Positions 9,151-18,132 of a stretch of DNA of 64,000 bases are shown in pieces (positions within the stretch are counted from its first letter, which is position 1; the number at the start of each line of letters is the position of its first letter). Source of the DNA: Agrobacterium albertimagni AOL15 (GTDB lineage: Bacteria; Pseudomonadota; Alphaproteobacteria; Rhizobiales; Rhizobiaceae); contig NZ_ALJF01000006.1 of NCBI RefSeq assembly GCF_000300855.1, positions 372,001 to 436,000 of the forward strand. The letters are read 5' to 3'. Under the pieces are notes generated by a model, which searched no databases, was not told the origin of the DNA, and was given only the letters and a program-made list of their open reading frames with translations. Both the position numbers and the translations under genes were made by a program.

Positions 9151-10050
9151 ATGTTGACGGAACTTGAAACCACCCTTCTCGGCATCATGATGATGGTGAT
9201 CATGCTCGGCATGGGCGCCTCCATGACCTGGCGCGACTTCTTCATCGCCTTTCGCAAGCCCAAGGGCATCCTGATCGGGCTGCTCAGCCAGTATCTGATC
9301 ATGCCCTTCCTTGGTTACAGCCTCGCGCTCGCCCTCGGCCTGCCCGCCGGTATGGCGGCCGGCCTGATCCTGATCGCCTGCATGCCGGGCGGCACCACAA
9401 GCAACATCTTCGCCTATTTCTCGAAGGGTGTGCTGGCGCTGTCGATCATGATGACGACGGTCTCGACGCTGGTCGCCGTCGCCACCGTCCCCTTCCTGCT
9501 CAGCTTCTACAGCGGCCTCGCGGGCCTCGGCGGCGAATACGTGATCCCCGCCGGCAATGTTGCGCAGGTGCTCGTGGTACTGCTCGTGCCCACCGTGCTT
9601 GGCATGTTTCTTCGGAAGATGAACGCAAACGTCGGCGCGACGATCGAGATGATCGGCTCGCTGCTCGGTGTCGTCGTCATCCTCTTCCTGATCGGCTCCT
9701 GGGTGCCGCGCAATTACCAGATGCTGCTCGACACCCCCTTCCCCGTCTATATCGCGGCGGTCGGCATCGGCCTGACGGGCATGCTGCTCGGCTATTGGCT
9801 CGCCCGGGCGCTCCGCCAAGACAGCAACCGTGCCCGCACGATCAGTCTCGAGACAGGCATCCAGAACGGGCCGCTGGCGGCACTCATCGTGACACTCTCC
9901 TTCACAGGCATCCAGCAGCAGGAGGTTCTGTTTATCCCGATCCTCTACAGCCTGTTCATCGTCATCACCTCGTCCTTCATCACCATGTGGTATCGACGGA
10001 GCGCAACAGCCGAGGCCCTGGCCCGCGATGCCGCGAAGGTTCGGGGCTGA
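9151..10050 (+). CDS. Bile acid:sodium symporter (SBF) family transporter
   Basis: A 299-residue integral membrane protein with about nine or ten hydrophobic segments. The family signature lies in LIACMPGGTTSNIFAYFSKG (about residues 72-91), where the Pro-Gly-Gly and Ser-Asn form the crossing motif that binds sodium, and a second conserved region is ETGIQNGPLAALI (about 232). Bacterial SBF proteins move organic anions such as bile acids, pantoate or other carboxylates with Na+; the substrate here is unknown. Tight linkage to fadD suggests a carboxylate that is then activated to a CoA ester. A strong terminator follows. Confidence 0.85.
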   Translation: MLTELETTLLGIMMMVIMLGMGASMTWRDFFIAFRKPKGILIGLLSQYLIMPFLGYSLALALGLPAGMAAGLILIACMPGGTTSNIFAYFSKGVLALSIMMTTVSTLVAVATVPFLLSFYSGLAGLGGEYVIPAGNVAQVLVVLLVPTVLGMFLRKMNANVGATIEMIGSLLGVVVILFLIGSWVPRNYQMLLDTPFPVYIAAVGIGLTGMLLGYWLARALRQDSNRARTISLETGIQNGPLAALIVTLSFTGIQQQEVLFIPILYSLFIVITSSFITMWYRRSATAEALARDAAKVRG

Positions 10051-10111
10051 CGGTAGCAAGGCTGATGGAGATACCACCCGGCAGCAAATGCAGCCCCCTT
10101 GGCATCAGCTC

Positions 10112-10143
10112 AAGCCCGTCAGCTTTCAAGTTGGCGGGCTTTT
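10112..10143 (+). terminator. Rho-independent terminator after fadD-symporter operon
   Basis: The stem AAGCCCGTCAGC pairs with GTTGGCGGGCTT around a TTTCAA loop, with two G-T wobbles, followed by TT. It lies 61 bases after the symporter stop and should end that operon. Confidence 0.8.
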
Positions 10144-10238
10144 CCGTGCCGACTCTCTGCCTACACCGGGGTCCCGATGCAGGCATCGTCACTCAAGGTC
10201 GACCTCTGCACGAGACGAACACGTCATGCCCCAAACGA

Positions 10239-10265
10239 AAAGCCCCACCGCAATGGGTGGGGCTT
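10239..10265 (-). terminator. Rho-independent terminator of the giant repeat-protein gene
   Basis: AAAGCCCCACC pairs with GGTGGGGCTTT around a six-base loop. Read on the minus strand it ends in CTTTTCGTTT and lies 41 bases after the stop of the repeat-protein gene. It is nearly symmetrical and may work in both directions. Confidence 0.8.
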
Positions 10266-10306
10266 TCCGAACGATGTGTGGAAGAGGCGGCGAGCGCCTC
10301 CCCTGA

Positions 10307-13300
10307 TCAGAGCGACTGGTAGGCTGCGATGACCGCTGCGATCTGGTCGTCCTTCAGTGCCTGGATCTGTGTGGACGTCAGGGCCCGCAGCTGATCGCTG
10401 GTCAGATCGTCGATGTCCTGCGTGGAGAGACCAGCAAGAGCTGCCGTGTTGATCGCGGCAATGTCGTCGGTCGAGAACTCGGCCAGGTCTTCGCTCGACA
10501 GGGCGTTGATGCCCGACGAATTCAGAGCCGCCACCTGGGTCGGTGTCAGAGCCTCGATCTGGTCCGTGGTCATCGCCACCAGCTGGTCGGTAGAGAGGGC
10601 CGCAATGGCGCGGGTGCTCAATGCCATCACCTGGTCGGTGGAGAAGGAGGCCAGATTATCGGTCGACAGCGAGCGGATCTGGCTCGAGGTCAGTGCTGCG
10701 ATCTGGCCTGTGGAGAGACCGTCGATCTGGTCCGAATTCAGGACACCCACCTGAGCGGAGCTGATCGCAGCCACCTGAGCGGCGCTGAGGCCGGTCAGCT
10801 GAGCCGAGGTCAGTTCGGCAAAGTTGTCGGTCGACAGGGCCGCAATGGTCCGCGTGCTCAGAGCTCCGAGTTCAGCCGATGAGAAGGTCGCCATGTCCTC
10901 GGTTTCGAGGCCGCTGATCGCTGCGGTGCTCAGCAATGCCAGCTGACCGGACGACAAGACGTCGATCTGGTCGGTCGAGAGTGCCTTCACCTGCCCCGAG
11001 GTGAGGCTTGCGAAGACCCGGCTCGAGAGTGCCGCAATCTGCTCCGTCGAGAAGGAGGCAAGGTTGTCGGTGGACATGGCAGCGATCTGAGAAGTCGTCA
11101 GCGCTCCTGCCTGTCCTGGCGTCAGACCATCGATGTCGTCAGTGGTCAGGACCCCAATCTGGGCGGTCGTCAGGGCGGCCACCTGGGTGGAGGTCATCCC
11201 GGCGAGCTGCGTCGAGTTGAGGGCTGCGAAGTTCTCCGTGGACAGGGCAGCCAGCGCTCGGGTGTTGAGGGCGGCGAGGTCCGTCGGTGCGAAGGTCGCG
11301 ATGTCCTCGGTCGACAGGCCGGCGACACCGGCGGAGCTGATCGCTCCAATCTGTGCCGTCGAGAGGTAGTCGAACTGGTCAGACGTCATTGCTGCGATCT
11401 GGGCCGAGTTCAGGCTGGCAACACCCGAGGTCGACAGACCCGGAAGCTGTTCAGACGTCAGCGCGGCGAGCGCAGTGTTCGACAGAGCCGCAACCTGCCT
11501 GGAGTTCAGGGAAGCGATCTGGCCCGAGGAGAGACCTGCGATCGTATCGCTCGTCAGCAGTGACACCTGGTTGGTGGTCAACGATGCCAGCTGGCCGCTT
11601 GTCAGACCCGACAGCTGGCTGGAGGTGAGTGCCACGAAGTTGTCGGTGCTGAGAGCTGCGATCGTACGGCTCTGCAGGACCGCAATTTCAGCGGAGTCGA
11701 GGGTTGCAAGGTCATCCGTGCCAAGGCCGGCGACCGCAGCAGAGCTGATCTGGGCAAGCTGGGCAGTCGACAGAGCGGCGAACTGAGCCGTATCGAGCGC
11801 TCCGATCTGGGCCGAGCTCAGGGCGCCGACCGATCGGCTGGAGATCGCCGCGACTTGGTCCGTATCGAGACCAGCGATCGCGCCTGTCGACAGGCCGGAG
11901 ATCGCGGCCGAGCTGATCACCCCGATTTCGGCAGCCGTGAAGGTGGCGATATCGTCGGACGACAAGGCCGCGAGGTCAGAGGAGCTCAGCGCCATGATTT
12001 GCGCAGACGTCAGGGCTTCCACCTGATCGGTGCTCATGGCGTCCAGCTGCTCCGAAGTCAGGGCACCGATGGCCCTGGAGTTGAGGGCAGCCACCTGATC
12101 GGTCGACAGCGAAGCGATGTTGTCGCTCGACAGAGCAAGGATCTGGGTGGAGGTCAGTGCCGCAGCCTGGGTCGGGGACAGACCATCGAGCTGGTCGGAG
12201 TCGAGGACCGCAAGCTGGTTAGTCGTCAGGGCGGCAATCTGGCCGGTCGTCAGTCCGCTCAGCTGGAGCGAGCTGAGGGCGGCAATGTTGTCCGTCGACA
12301 GGGCAGCCAGGGTGCGAGAGTTCAGAGCCGCCAGATCGGTCGATTCGAAGGCTGCAACGTCCTCGGTCGCAAGGCCGGCGACCGCTGCGGATGTCAGGGC
12401 CGCAAGCTGGCTTGTCGTCAGCACACCGATCTGATCGGAAGACAGGGCGGCGATGGCGTCAGAGCCGAGGGCGCCAACGGCGCGGCTGCTGATCGAAGCC
12501 ACCTGGGCTGTGTCAAGCGATGCCAGGGCATCGGTGGTCAGCGCCTTGACCTGCGAGCTGGAGAGCATCGCGATGAGGGCGGCAGTCAGACCATCCAGCT
12601 GATCACTGACCAGGGTCTCGATCTGCGCCGTGGTGAGAGCGGTTACCTGACCGGTGGTGAGGCCGGCCAACTGAGCCGAGTCGAGCAGGGCGAAGTTGCT
12701 GGTGGTTAGTGCTGCCAGAGTTCTGGAATTCAGCGCCGCAAGTTCGGTCGAAGTCAGCGTGTCGATGGCGGAGCTATCGAGACCGACGATGGCCGCAGAT
12801 GTCAGGGCCGCAAGCTGGGCGGTTCCAAGTGCGGCGAACTGGTCGGAGCCGAGCGCACCAAGCTGGGCGGAGGACAGGCTTGCAATGGCCCGGCTGTTGA
12901 TAGCACCGACCTGTTCCGTCGTGAAGGATGCAATCGCGTCAGCGTCGAGGGCTCGGATCTGGGCGCTGCTCAGGGTCGCGATCTGTGTGGCCGTCAGACC
13001 GTCGATCTGATCGGTGGAGAGGATGCCGACCTGAGCGGATGACAGCGAAGCCATCTGCGCGGTCGTCAGACCTGCAATCTGGTCAGAGCTGATCAGGGCC
13101 AGGTTGTCGGTCGAGAGCGCGGCAATTGTACGAGAATTCAGGACCGCCAGTTCTGCCGAAGAGAGCGTGCCGATGGCATCGGAGTTGAGGCCCCGGATGG
13201 CAGCAGACGACAGGACCGCCAGCTGTGCGGTTCCAAGCACTGCAAACTGGTCGGAAGTGAGGACGTTCAGCTGTTCAGACTTGAGCGAAGCGAGCGCTCG

Positions 13301-15442
13301 GGTGTTGAGAGCACCGATCTGGTCAGTGGTCATCGACGCGATGCCGGCCGTGTTAATGGCGGCGAGCTGAGCAGAGGAGAATGTCGCGACCTGCCCCGTG
13401 GTCAAACCGTCGATCTGGCCGCTGGTCAGCGAGCCGATGAGGACCGTCGAGAGAGCCGCGATCTGCGCGGACGTCAGACCGACGATCTGATCCGAACCGA
13501 GGGTGGCGAAGTTGGCGGTCGACAGGGCCGCCAGCGAACGTGACTGCAGGGCAGCAAGTTCGGTGGAGGAGAAGGTGGCCACATCCTCGGCTTCAAGGGC
13601 GGCAACGGCAACCGAGGTCAGCGCTCCGAGCTGGCCGATCGACAGTGCTGCGACCTGATCCGAGGTCATGGCGGCGACCTGAGCGGACGAGAGCGCGGCC
13701 ACGGCACGGGTGTTCATGGCAGCGATGAGGTCGGTCGAGAGTTCGCTGATCACGGAGGCGGCGATGCCACGAATGGCGGCCGAACTGATGATCGCGAATT
13801 CATCGGTGGTGAAGGTGTTGATGTCTTCGGAGGAGAGGGCCAGCAGGTCAGCCGACGAAAGGGCGGCAATCTGCGCCGAGCCGAGGGCTTCGATCTGATC
13901 ACTCGTCATGGCCGTGAGCTGGGCTGCCGTCAGCGCACCCACCGCGCGGCTGCTGAGTGCAGCGACCTGGTCGGTGGAGAGGGAGACCACATTGTCCGTA
14001 CCGAGCGCGATGACCTGGGCAGAGCTCAGGGCTCCGACCTGAGAGGCGCTGAGGCCGTCAATCTGATCGCTGTCGAGCACAGCCACCTGCGCCGTTGTCA
14101 GCGAGGCGATCTGGGCGCTCGAAAGAGCCGTCAGCTGGGCGGAGGTGAGGCTCGCGATGTTGTCGGTGGAGAGAGCAGCGAGCGCACGGGAGTTGAGGGC
14201 TGCGAGTTCCGTCGAGGTGAAGGTCGCAAGATCTTCCGTCTCCAGCCCCTTGACGGCGGCAGAGCTCAGCGAAGCGAGCTGCAAGGTGGACAGGGCAGCG
14301 ACCTGGTCGCTGCTCAGTGCGGCTACCTTGGTGGAGTTGAGGACACCGATCGCACGGCTGCTGAGCGCACCGACCTGATCGGTCGAGAACGAGGCCAGCG
14401 TATCCGCGGTCAGCGCGTTCATCTGAGCGCTGGTCAGGCCCGCAATCTGGCCGGGCGTAAGGCCATCAACCTGATCGGAGCTCAACACGCCAATCTGTGC
14501 CGCCGTCAGTCCGGCGATTTTCGCCGAGGTCAGGCCGACGAGCTGGCCGGAACCGAGTGCCGCGAAGTTTGTCGTCGAAAGGGCGGCAAGCGTTCTGGAG
14601 CTGAGGGCGGCCACACCGTCGGAGCTGAGCGCGGCAACGTCGTCCGTGCCGAGGCCGGCGACCGCCGTCGAGGTGAGCGACGCAAGCTGACCGGTGGTCA
14701 GAACACCGATCTGATCGGTCGAAAGCGCCGCGACCTGGGTCGACTTCAGCACCGACAGGGCCCGGCTGTTCAGGGCGACGATCTGGTCAGTGGAGAAGGA
14801 GGCGATAGCATCGGTCGAAAGTGCCGCAATCTGGCGCGAGTTGAGGGCCGAGATCTGCGATGCGTCCAGGCCGTCGATCTGGTCCGAGGTCAGGATTGCG
14901 ATGGCAGCGGTCGAAAGCGCGGCGATCTGGCCGGAGGTCAGGCCGGAAAGCTGGGTGGAGTCGAGAGTGGCAAAGTTGGCGGTAGAGAGGCCGCTGAGAG
15001 CGCGGGTGCTGATGACGGCGAGTTCCGCCGAGGTCAGCGTCGCGATATCGTCAGTCTGGAGACCGGAAAGAGCGGCGCTGCTCAGCGAAGCGAGCTGGCC
15101 GGTGGTCAGAGCAGCGAACTGCTCCGATGTCAGGGCGGTCATCTGCGTGGATGTCAGCGCACCCAGCTGCCGGCTGCTCAGGGCCGTCATCTTGGCGCTG
15201 TCGATGACAGACAGCTGGTCGATCGTCAGGCCGCGGATGGCAGCACTGGAGATCGCACTGAGCTGGGTTGCGTCGAGCTGATCGAAATCATCGGTCAGGA
15301 AGGCAGAAATCTGTTTGGACGATAGCGCGGCGACCTGAGCGGAGCTCAGCGCAGCAACGTCGTCGCTCGTGAAGGAAGCGATGGTCGCCGTAGACAGCGA
15401 CTTGATCTGGGTGATGCTCAGAGAAGAGATAATCGAGGTCAT
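10307..15442 (-). CDS. Giant Ser/Thr-rich octapeptide-repeat protein
   Basis: A 1711-residue protein made almost entirely of about 213 tandem octapeptides of the form x-Q-[IVL]-x-[AG]-[LIF]-[ST]-[ST]; AQVAALSS and DQIGVLTT are typical units. It has no Cys, His or Trp, only two Tyr, few Lys and many Asp/Glu, so it is acidic. No signal peptide, membrane segment, RTX glycine repeat or anchor is visible; the last residues, DQIAAVIAAYQSL, break the register and could be an export signal. Each unit looks like a short helix with a Ser/Thr N-cap, suggesting a long solenoid. I do not recognise a named family; a surface or secreted fibre or adhesin is a guess. The ATG used has GAAGG ten bases upstream; an in-frame ATG 39 bases earlier has AAAGGA touching it. 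It is divergent from the OGT-like gene. Confidence 0.88.
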   Translation of the reverse strand: MTSIISSLSITQIKSLSTATIASFTSDDVAALSSAQVAALSSKQISAFLTDDFDQLDATQLSAISSAAIRGLTIDQLSVIDSAKMTALSSRQLGALTSTQMTALTSEQFAALTTGQLASLSSAALSGLQTDDIATLTSAELAVISTRALSGLSTANFATLDSTQLSGLTSGQIAALSTAAIAILTSDQIDGLDASQISALNSRQIAALSTDAIASFSTDQIVALNSRALSVLKSTQVAALSTDQIGVLTTGQLASLTSTAVAGLGTDDVAALSSDGVAALSSRTLAALSTTNFAALGSGQLVGLTSAKIAGLTAAQIGVLSSDQVDGLTPGQIAGLTSAQMNALTADTLASFSTDQVGALSSRAIGVLNSTKVAALSSDQVAALSTLQLASLSSAAVKGLETEDLATFTSTELAALNSRALAALSTDNIASLTSAQLTALSSAQIASLTTAQVAVLDSDQIDGLSASQVGALSSAQVIALGTDNVVSLSTDQVAALSSRAVGALTAAQLTAMTSDQIEALGSAQIAALSSADLLALSSEDINTFTTDEFAIISSAAIRGIAASVISELSTDLIAAMNTRAVAALSSAQVAAMTSDQVAALSIGQLGALTSVAVAALEAEDVATFSSTELAALQSRSLAALSTANFATLGSDQIVGLTSAQIAALSTVLIGSLTSGQIDGLTTGQVATFSSAQLAAINTAGIASMTTDQIGALNTRALASLKSEQLNVLTSDQFAVLGTAQLAVLSSAAIRGLNSDAIGTLSSAELAVLNSRTIAALSTDNLALISSDQIAGLTTAQMASLSSAQVGILSTDQIDGLTATQIATLSSAQIRALDADAIASFTTEQVGAINSRAIASLSSAQLGALGSDQFAALGTAQLAALTSAAIVGLDSSAIDTLTSTELAALNSRTLAALTTSNFALLDSAQLAGLTTGQVTALTTAQIETLVSDQLDGLTAALIAMLSSSQVKALTTDALASLDTAQVASISSRAVGALGSDAIAALSSDQIGVLTTSQLAALTSAAVAGLATEDVAAFESTDLAALNSRTLAALSTDNIAALSSLQLSGLTTGQIAALTTNQLAVLDSDQLDGLSPTQAAALTSTQILALSSDNIASLSTDQVAALNSRAIGALTSEQLDAMSTDQVEALTSAQIMALSSSDLAALSSDDIATFTAAEIGVISSAAISGLSTGAIAGLDTDQVAAISSRSVGALSSAQIGALDTAQFAALSTAQLAQISSAAVAGLGTDDLATLDSAEIAVLQSRTIAALSTDNFVALTSSQLSGLTSGQLASLTTNQVSLLTSDTIAGLSSGQIASLNSRQVAALSNTALAALTSEQLPGLSTSGVASLNSAQIAAMTSDQFDYLSTAQIGAISSAGVAGLSTEDIATFAPTDLAALNTRALAALSTENFAALNSTQLAGMTSTQVAALTTAQIGVLTTDDIDGLTPGQAGALTTSQIAAMSTDNLASFSTEQIAALSSRVFASLTSGQVKALSTDQIDVLSSGQLALLSTAAISGLETEDMATFSSAELGALSTRTIAALSTDNFAELTSAQLTGLSAAQVAAISSAQVGVLNSDQIDGLSTGQIAALTSSQIRSLSTDNLASFSTDQVMALSTRAIAALSTDQLVAMTTDQIEALTPTQVAALNSSGINALSSEDLAEFSTDDIAAINTAALAGLSTQDIDDLTSDQLRALTSTQIQALKDDQIAAVIAAYQSL
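10307..15442 (-). repeat. Nested coding repeat: 24-bp units in 408-bp superrepeats
   Basis: The octapeptide (24 bp) is organised in higher-order blocks. Counting from each D-Q-[IVL]-D-G-L unit to the next gives block lengths of 17, 17, 27, 17, 17, 17, 27, 17 and 17 octads (17 octads = 136 residues = 408 bp). Within a block, octads 6 and 13 begin with Arg, octads 10 and 15 carry Gly-Leu, octad 11 is acidic ([ED]-D-x-A-T-F) and octad 12 is near TELAALNS. The two 27-octad blocks contain a further 10-octad module with its own Arg octad. Confidence 0.85.
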
Positions 15443-16040
15443 TTGACGCGCGCCTTCAACGTTAGCGATTGGCCGTTGCATTCCTTTGCCACCGGTCGGA
15501 GGAGCACGTCGGGTGCCTCACCACGCGACCCGGGGAGCATCCTGCACCCCGAATGGCCACAATCCGAACGCAAGCGCACATCGATCGCGCTTACCGTGCG
15601 GTGTCCTTACGGACGAAAGTTTTTAAGTGGAACATGGCTCGACCGAGCCTGGCGTTGGAGAGGGCATCATGCATGCAGAGCTGATCTCTGCTTCCCACAC
15701 CTTTTGGAACGTCTACCCCCGGACCCGGGAGACGACCTTGCCTCATCTTTCCGCAAACACAGAAATACGATGAGACGAGTCTTGCCCAGATGATTAGGGC
15801 GCACACTCTAATTTTCTATTAACAGTCACCCCCGGAACTCACCTGTCTATTCTTGGCAGAAAGCTACGACGGCACCTCTTAACCTCGGATGCTATCGTCA
15901 ATAGCGAGTGATTTGGCAAGTCCTAAGATAAGGCGGGCTACAACCACGCAAGCCCAAAGCAAGCTAGGCTGATTAGGAGTTTTTTAACACGCCGCTGCGC
16001 GGGAACGAAACCCGGCCACACTTGGCCGATGAGAGATGTC
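15443..16040. promoter_or_regulatory. Divergent intergenic region between repeat protein and OGT-like gene
   Basis: About 600 bases without a supported gene, unusually long for this window. It contains locally AT-rich stretches (near TCTAATTTTCTATTAACAG and GGAGTTTTTTAACAC) against the high-GC background, as expected of promoters or binding sites. I cannot name a sigma or regulator site with confidence. Confidence 0.5.
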
Positions 16041-18080
16041 ATGTCGATGGTGATACATACCGCATTCGCCCCGGAGCAGAACGCCCAGCTCGCAGCCGCT
16101 CTGGAGAAGTCGAGACGCCAGCAGCTTTCGCTGCTCGACGCCCTGCAACTGGCGGAACGGTGGTCGGCAGCCGGGCAGTTCGCCCTTTCGGCCGAACTCT
16201 ACAAGACATGGACGGCGTTCAATGATCAAAGCCCGCTGCTTCACCTCGCCTTCTTCAACTATTCTGTGACGCTCAAGCAACTGGGCGACAGCGCGGGCGC
16301 GATCAACGCATTGAAAGCGGCGCTGAAGGCCCAGCCGATGATGGGCCAGGCCCACATTAATCTCGGGCGAACCTATGAAGATTGCGGCCTGGGCGCCCAG
16401 GCGATCCAGCAGTGGCGAAGCTACGTGGAATCGACCGCCGAAATCACCCCCGACAAATCGGTTCATCGTCTGATGGCCCTGCAGCATATCGGCCGCGTCA
16501 TGGAAGGCGCCGGCCTTCTGGAGGATGCCGAGACCGCGCTCTGGCAGGCAATCGAACTGCGTCCCGACAAACCTGAAGCAGGCCAGCACTGGATCTCGGT
16601 CCGCCAGCATCAATGCAAGTGGCCGGTCGTCCAGGGATCGGAATATGTGACGAAGCGGCAGATGCTGGATTCGATCTCGCCGCTGCCGCTTGCCTGCTAT
16701 GCCGACGATCCGCTTTACCAGATGGCCAAGGCCCATCGTTACTTCAAGATGCTCGCCGGCCGCCCGGATGCGGCACATCTCAACAAGCCGGTTCCGCGCA
16801 AGAAGGTCGACACCGGCCAGCGTCTGCGCATCGGCTACGTCTCCTCGGACCTGCGCGACCATGCGGTCGGCTTCGCCTTGAGCGAAGTTCTCGAGCTGCA
16901 CGACAAGACATCTGTCGAAGTCTACGCCTATTACATCGGCGAACCGCGCACCAATGATGCGACTCAAAACCGGATGAAGGCCGTCATCGATGTCTGGCGC
17001 GATATCACCGCGCTTTCGGACCTCGATGCTGCCAAACAGATCATGGCCGACGAGATCGACGTCCTCATCGACGTCAACGGCTATACCAAGCTGGCCCGCA
17101 CGAAGATCTTCTCCTACCGCCCTGCCCCGGTCATCGTGAACTTCTGCGGCTATCCCGGCACTATGGCGAGCCCGGTCCATCAGTACATCATTGCCGACGA
17201 GCAAATCATCCCGCCGGGCAACGAACTCTACTACACCGAAAAGGTGCTCCACATTCCCTGCAACCAGCCGGTCGACCGCAAGCGCGCGATCGGACCGCGC
17301 CCGACACGCAGCGAGGTCGGCTTGCCGGAAGACGCCTTCGTCTTCGCCTGCTTCAACGGCATGCAGAAGATCACGGGCCCGATGTTTGCCCGCTGGATGG
17401 CCATCCTGACTGCGACCCCCGGCAGTATTCTCTGGCTGCTCGGTGGCTCCGATGCCGTCAATCAGAGACTGCGCGACCTCGCGAAGTCCGCAGGTGTCGA
17501 CCCGGCCCGCCTCTACTTCGCCTCCAAGGTGCCGAACCCGAACCATCTGGCCCGTATCGCAATTGCCGATCTCTTCCTCGACACTTTCCCTTACGGCGCT
17601 CATTCGACCGCTTCGGACGCCCTGACCATGGGTCTCCCCGTGCTGACGCTCCCGGGCAAAAGCTTCGCCTCGCGCTTCTGCAGCAGCATCGTCAAATCGG
17701 CCGGCATTCCCGAACTGATCTGCGCAAGCCCTGACGACTACGTCCGCAAGGCGGTGGCGCTGGCGAACGACAAGACGGAACTGTCGCGGATCCGAAGCTC
17801 CCTGCAGGCCCAGCGCGAAACCTGCGCGCTTCGCGACATCCCGCGCCTCGTCCGCCGGCTGGAAGAACTCTACTGGCAGATGCAGGGCGAACGCGAGCGT
17901 GGCGAGACGCCGGTTCCGGATCTCTCCAACATGGAGATGTATTACGAGATCGGCTCTGAAGTGATGATGGCCGAAGTGGAGTTCGAAGACGAGGCCGCCT
18001 ATCGCAAGCGCTATCGTGACCGCATCTCCGCCTGGCACGACTTCCACCCCGTCCCGACCGATACGCGCCTGTGGACGTGA
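16041..18080 (+). CDS. SPINDLY-type O-GlcNAc transferase-like protein with TPR repeats
   Basis: About 679 residues. Residues 1-200 are helical with TPR-like units (HLAFFNYSVTLKQLGDSAGA; AHINLGRTYEDCGLGAQAIQ). From about 264 the GT41-type catalytic region follows: LRIGYVSSDLRDHAVG, NFCGYPGTMASPVHQYIIAD, FACFNGMQKITGPMFARW, and ADLFLDTFPYGAHSTASDAL with MGLPVLTLPGKSFASR. These correspond to the UDP-sugar-binding regions of OGT/SPINDLY enzymes, which attach GlcNAc or fucose to Ser/Thr of proteins. It starts the gene set leading to a second glycosyltransferase, glf and galE, and faces the Ser/Thr-rich repeat protein, an obvious candidate acceptor by linkage. The start is uncertain: ATG codons 12 bases upstream and 6 bases downstream are in frame. 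Cytoplasmic; no signal peptide. Confidence 0.88.
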   Translation: MSMVIHTAFAPEQNAQLAAALEKSRRQQLSLLDALQLAERWSAAGQFALSAELYKTWTAFNDQSPLLHLAFFNYSVTLKQLGDSAGAINALKAALKAQPMMGQAHINLGRTYEDCGLGAQAIQQWRSYVESTAEITPDKSVHRLMALQHIGRVMEGAGLLEDAETALWQAIELRPDKPEAGQHWISVRQHQCKWPVVQGSEYVTKRQMLDSISPLPLACYADDPLYQMAKAHRYFKMLAGRPDAAHLNKPVPRKKVDTGQRLRIGYVSSDLRDHAVGFALSEVLELHDKTSVEVYAYYIGEPRTNDATQNRMKAVIDVWRDITALSDLDAAKQIMADEIDVLIDVNGYTKLARTKIFSYRPAPVIVNFCGYPGTMASPVHQYIIADEQIIPPGNELYYTEKVLHIPCNQPVDRKRAIGPRPTRSEVGLPEDAFVFACFNGMQKITGPMFARWMAILTATPGSILWLLGGSDAVNQRLRDLAKSAGVDPARLYFASKVPNPNHLARIAIADLFLDTFPYGAHSTASDALTMGLPVLTLPGKSFASRFCSSIVKSAGIPELICASPDDYVRKAVALANDKTELSRIRSSLQAQRETCALRDIPRLVRRLEELYWQMQGERERGETPVPDLSNMEMYYEIGSEVMMAEVEFEDEAAYRKRYRDRISAWHDFHPVPTDTRLWT

Positions 18081-18132
18081 CGGCATTGACGACCGACTGC
18101 GGGCAAAGACCGAACTGGGCTGGGAGAGAATT

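Noticed and set aside
8536..10077. A 513-residue frame opposite fadD and the symporter
   Set aside because: Asp/Arg/Gly/His-rich antisense composition, spanning two recognised genes; a GC-rich shadow.
10239..10265. Attenuator or riboswitch ahead of a plus-strand gene
   Set aside because: No plus-strand gene follows; the hairpin fits as the terminator of the minus-strand repeat-protein gene.
11855..12709. Gly/Arg/Gln-rich frame on the plus strand inside the repeat region
   Set aside because: An antisense echo of the 24-base coding repeat; periodicity is inherited, not independent.
10307..15442. CRISPR-like regular periodicity in DNA
   Set aside because: The 24-base periodicity is coding, degenerate, and continuous in one frame; there are no identical repeats separated by unique spacers and no cas genes.
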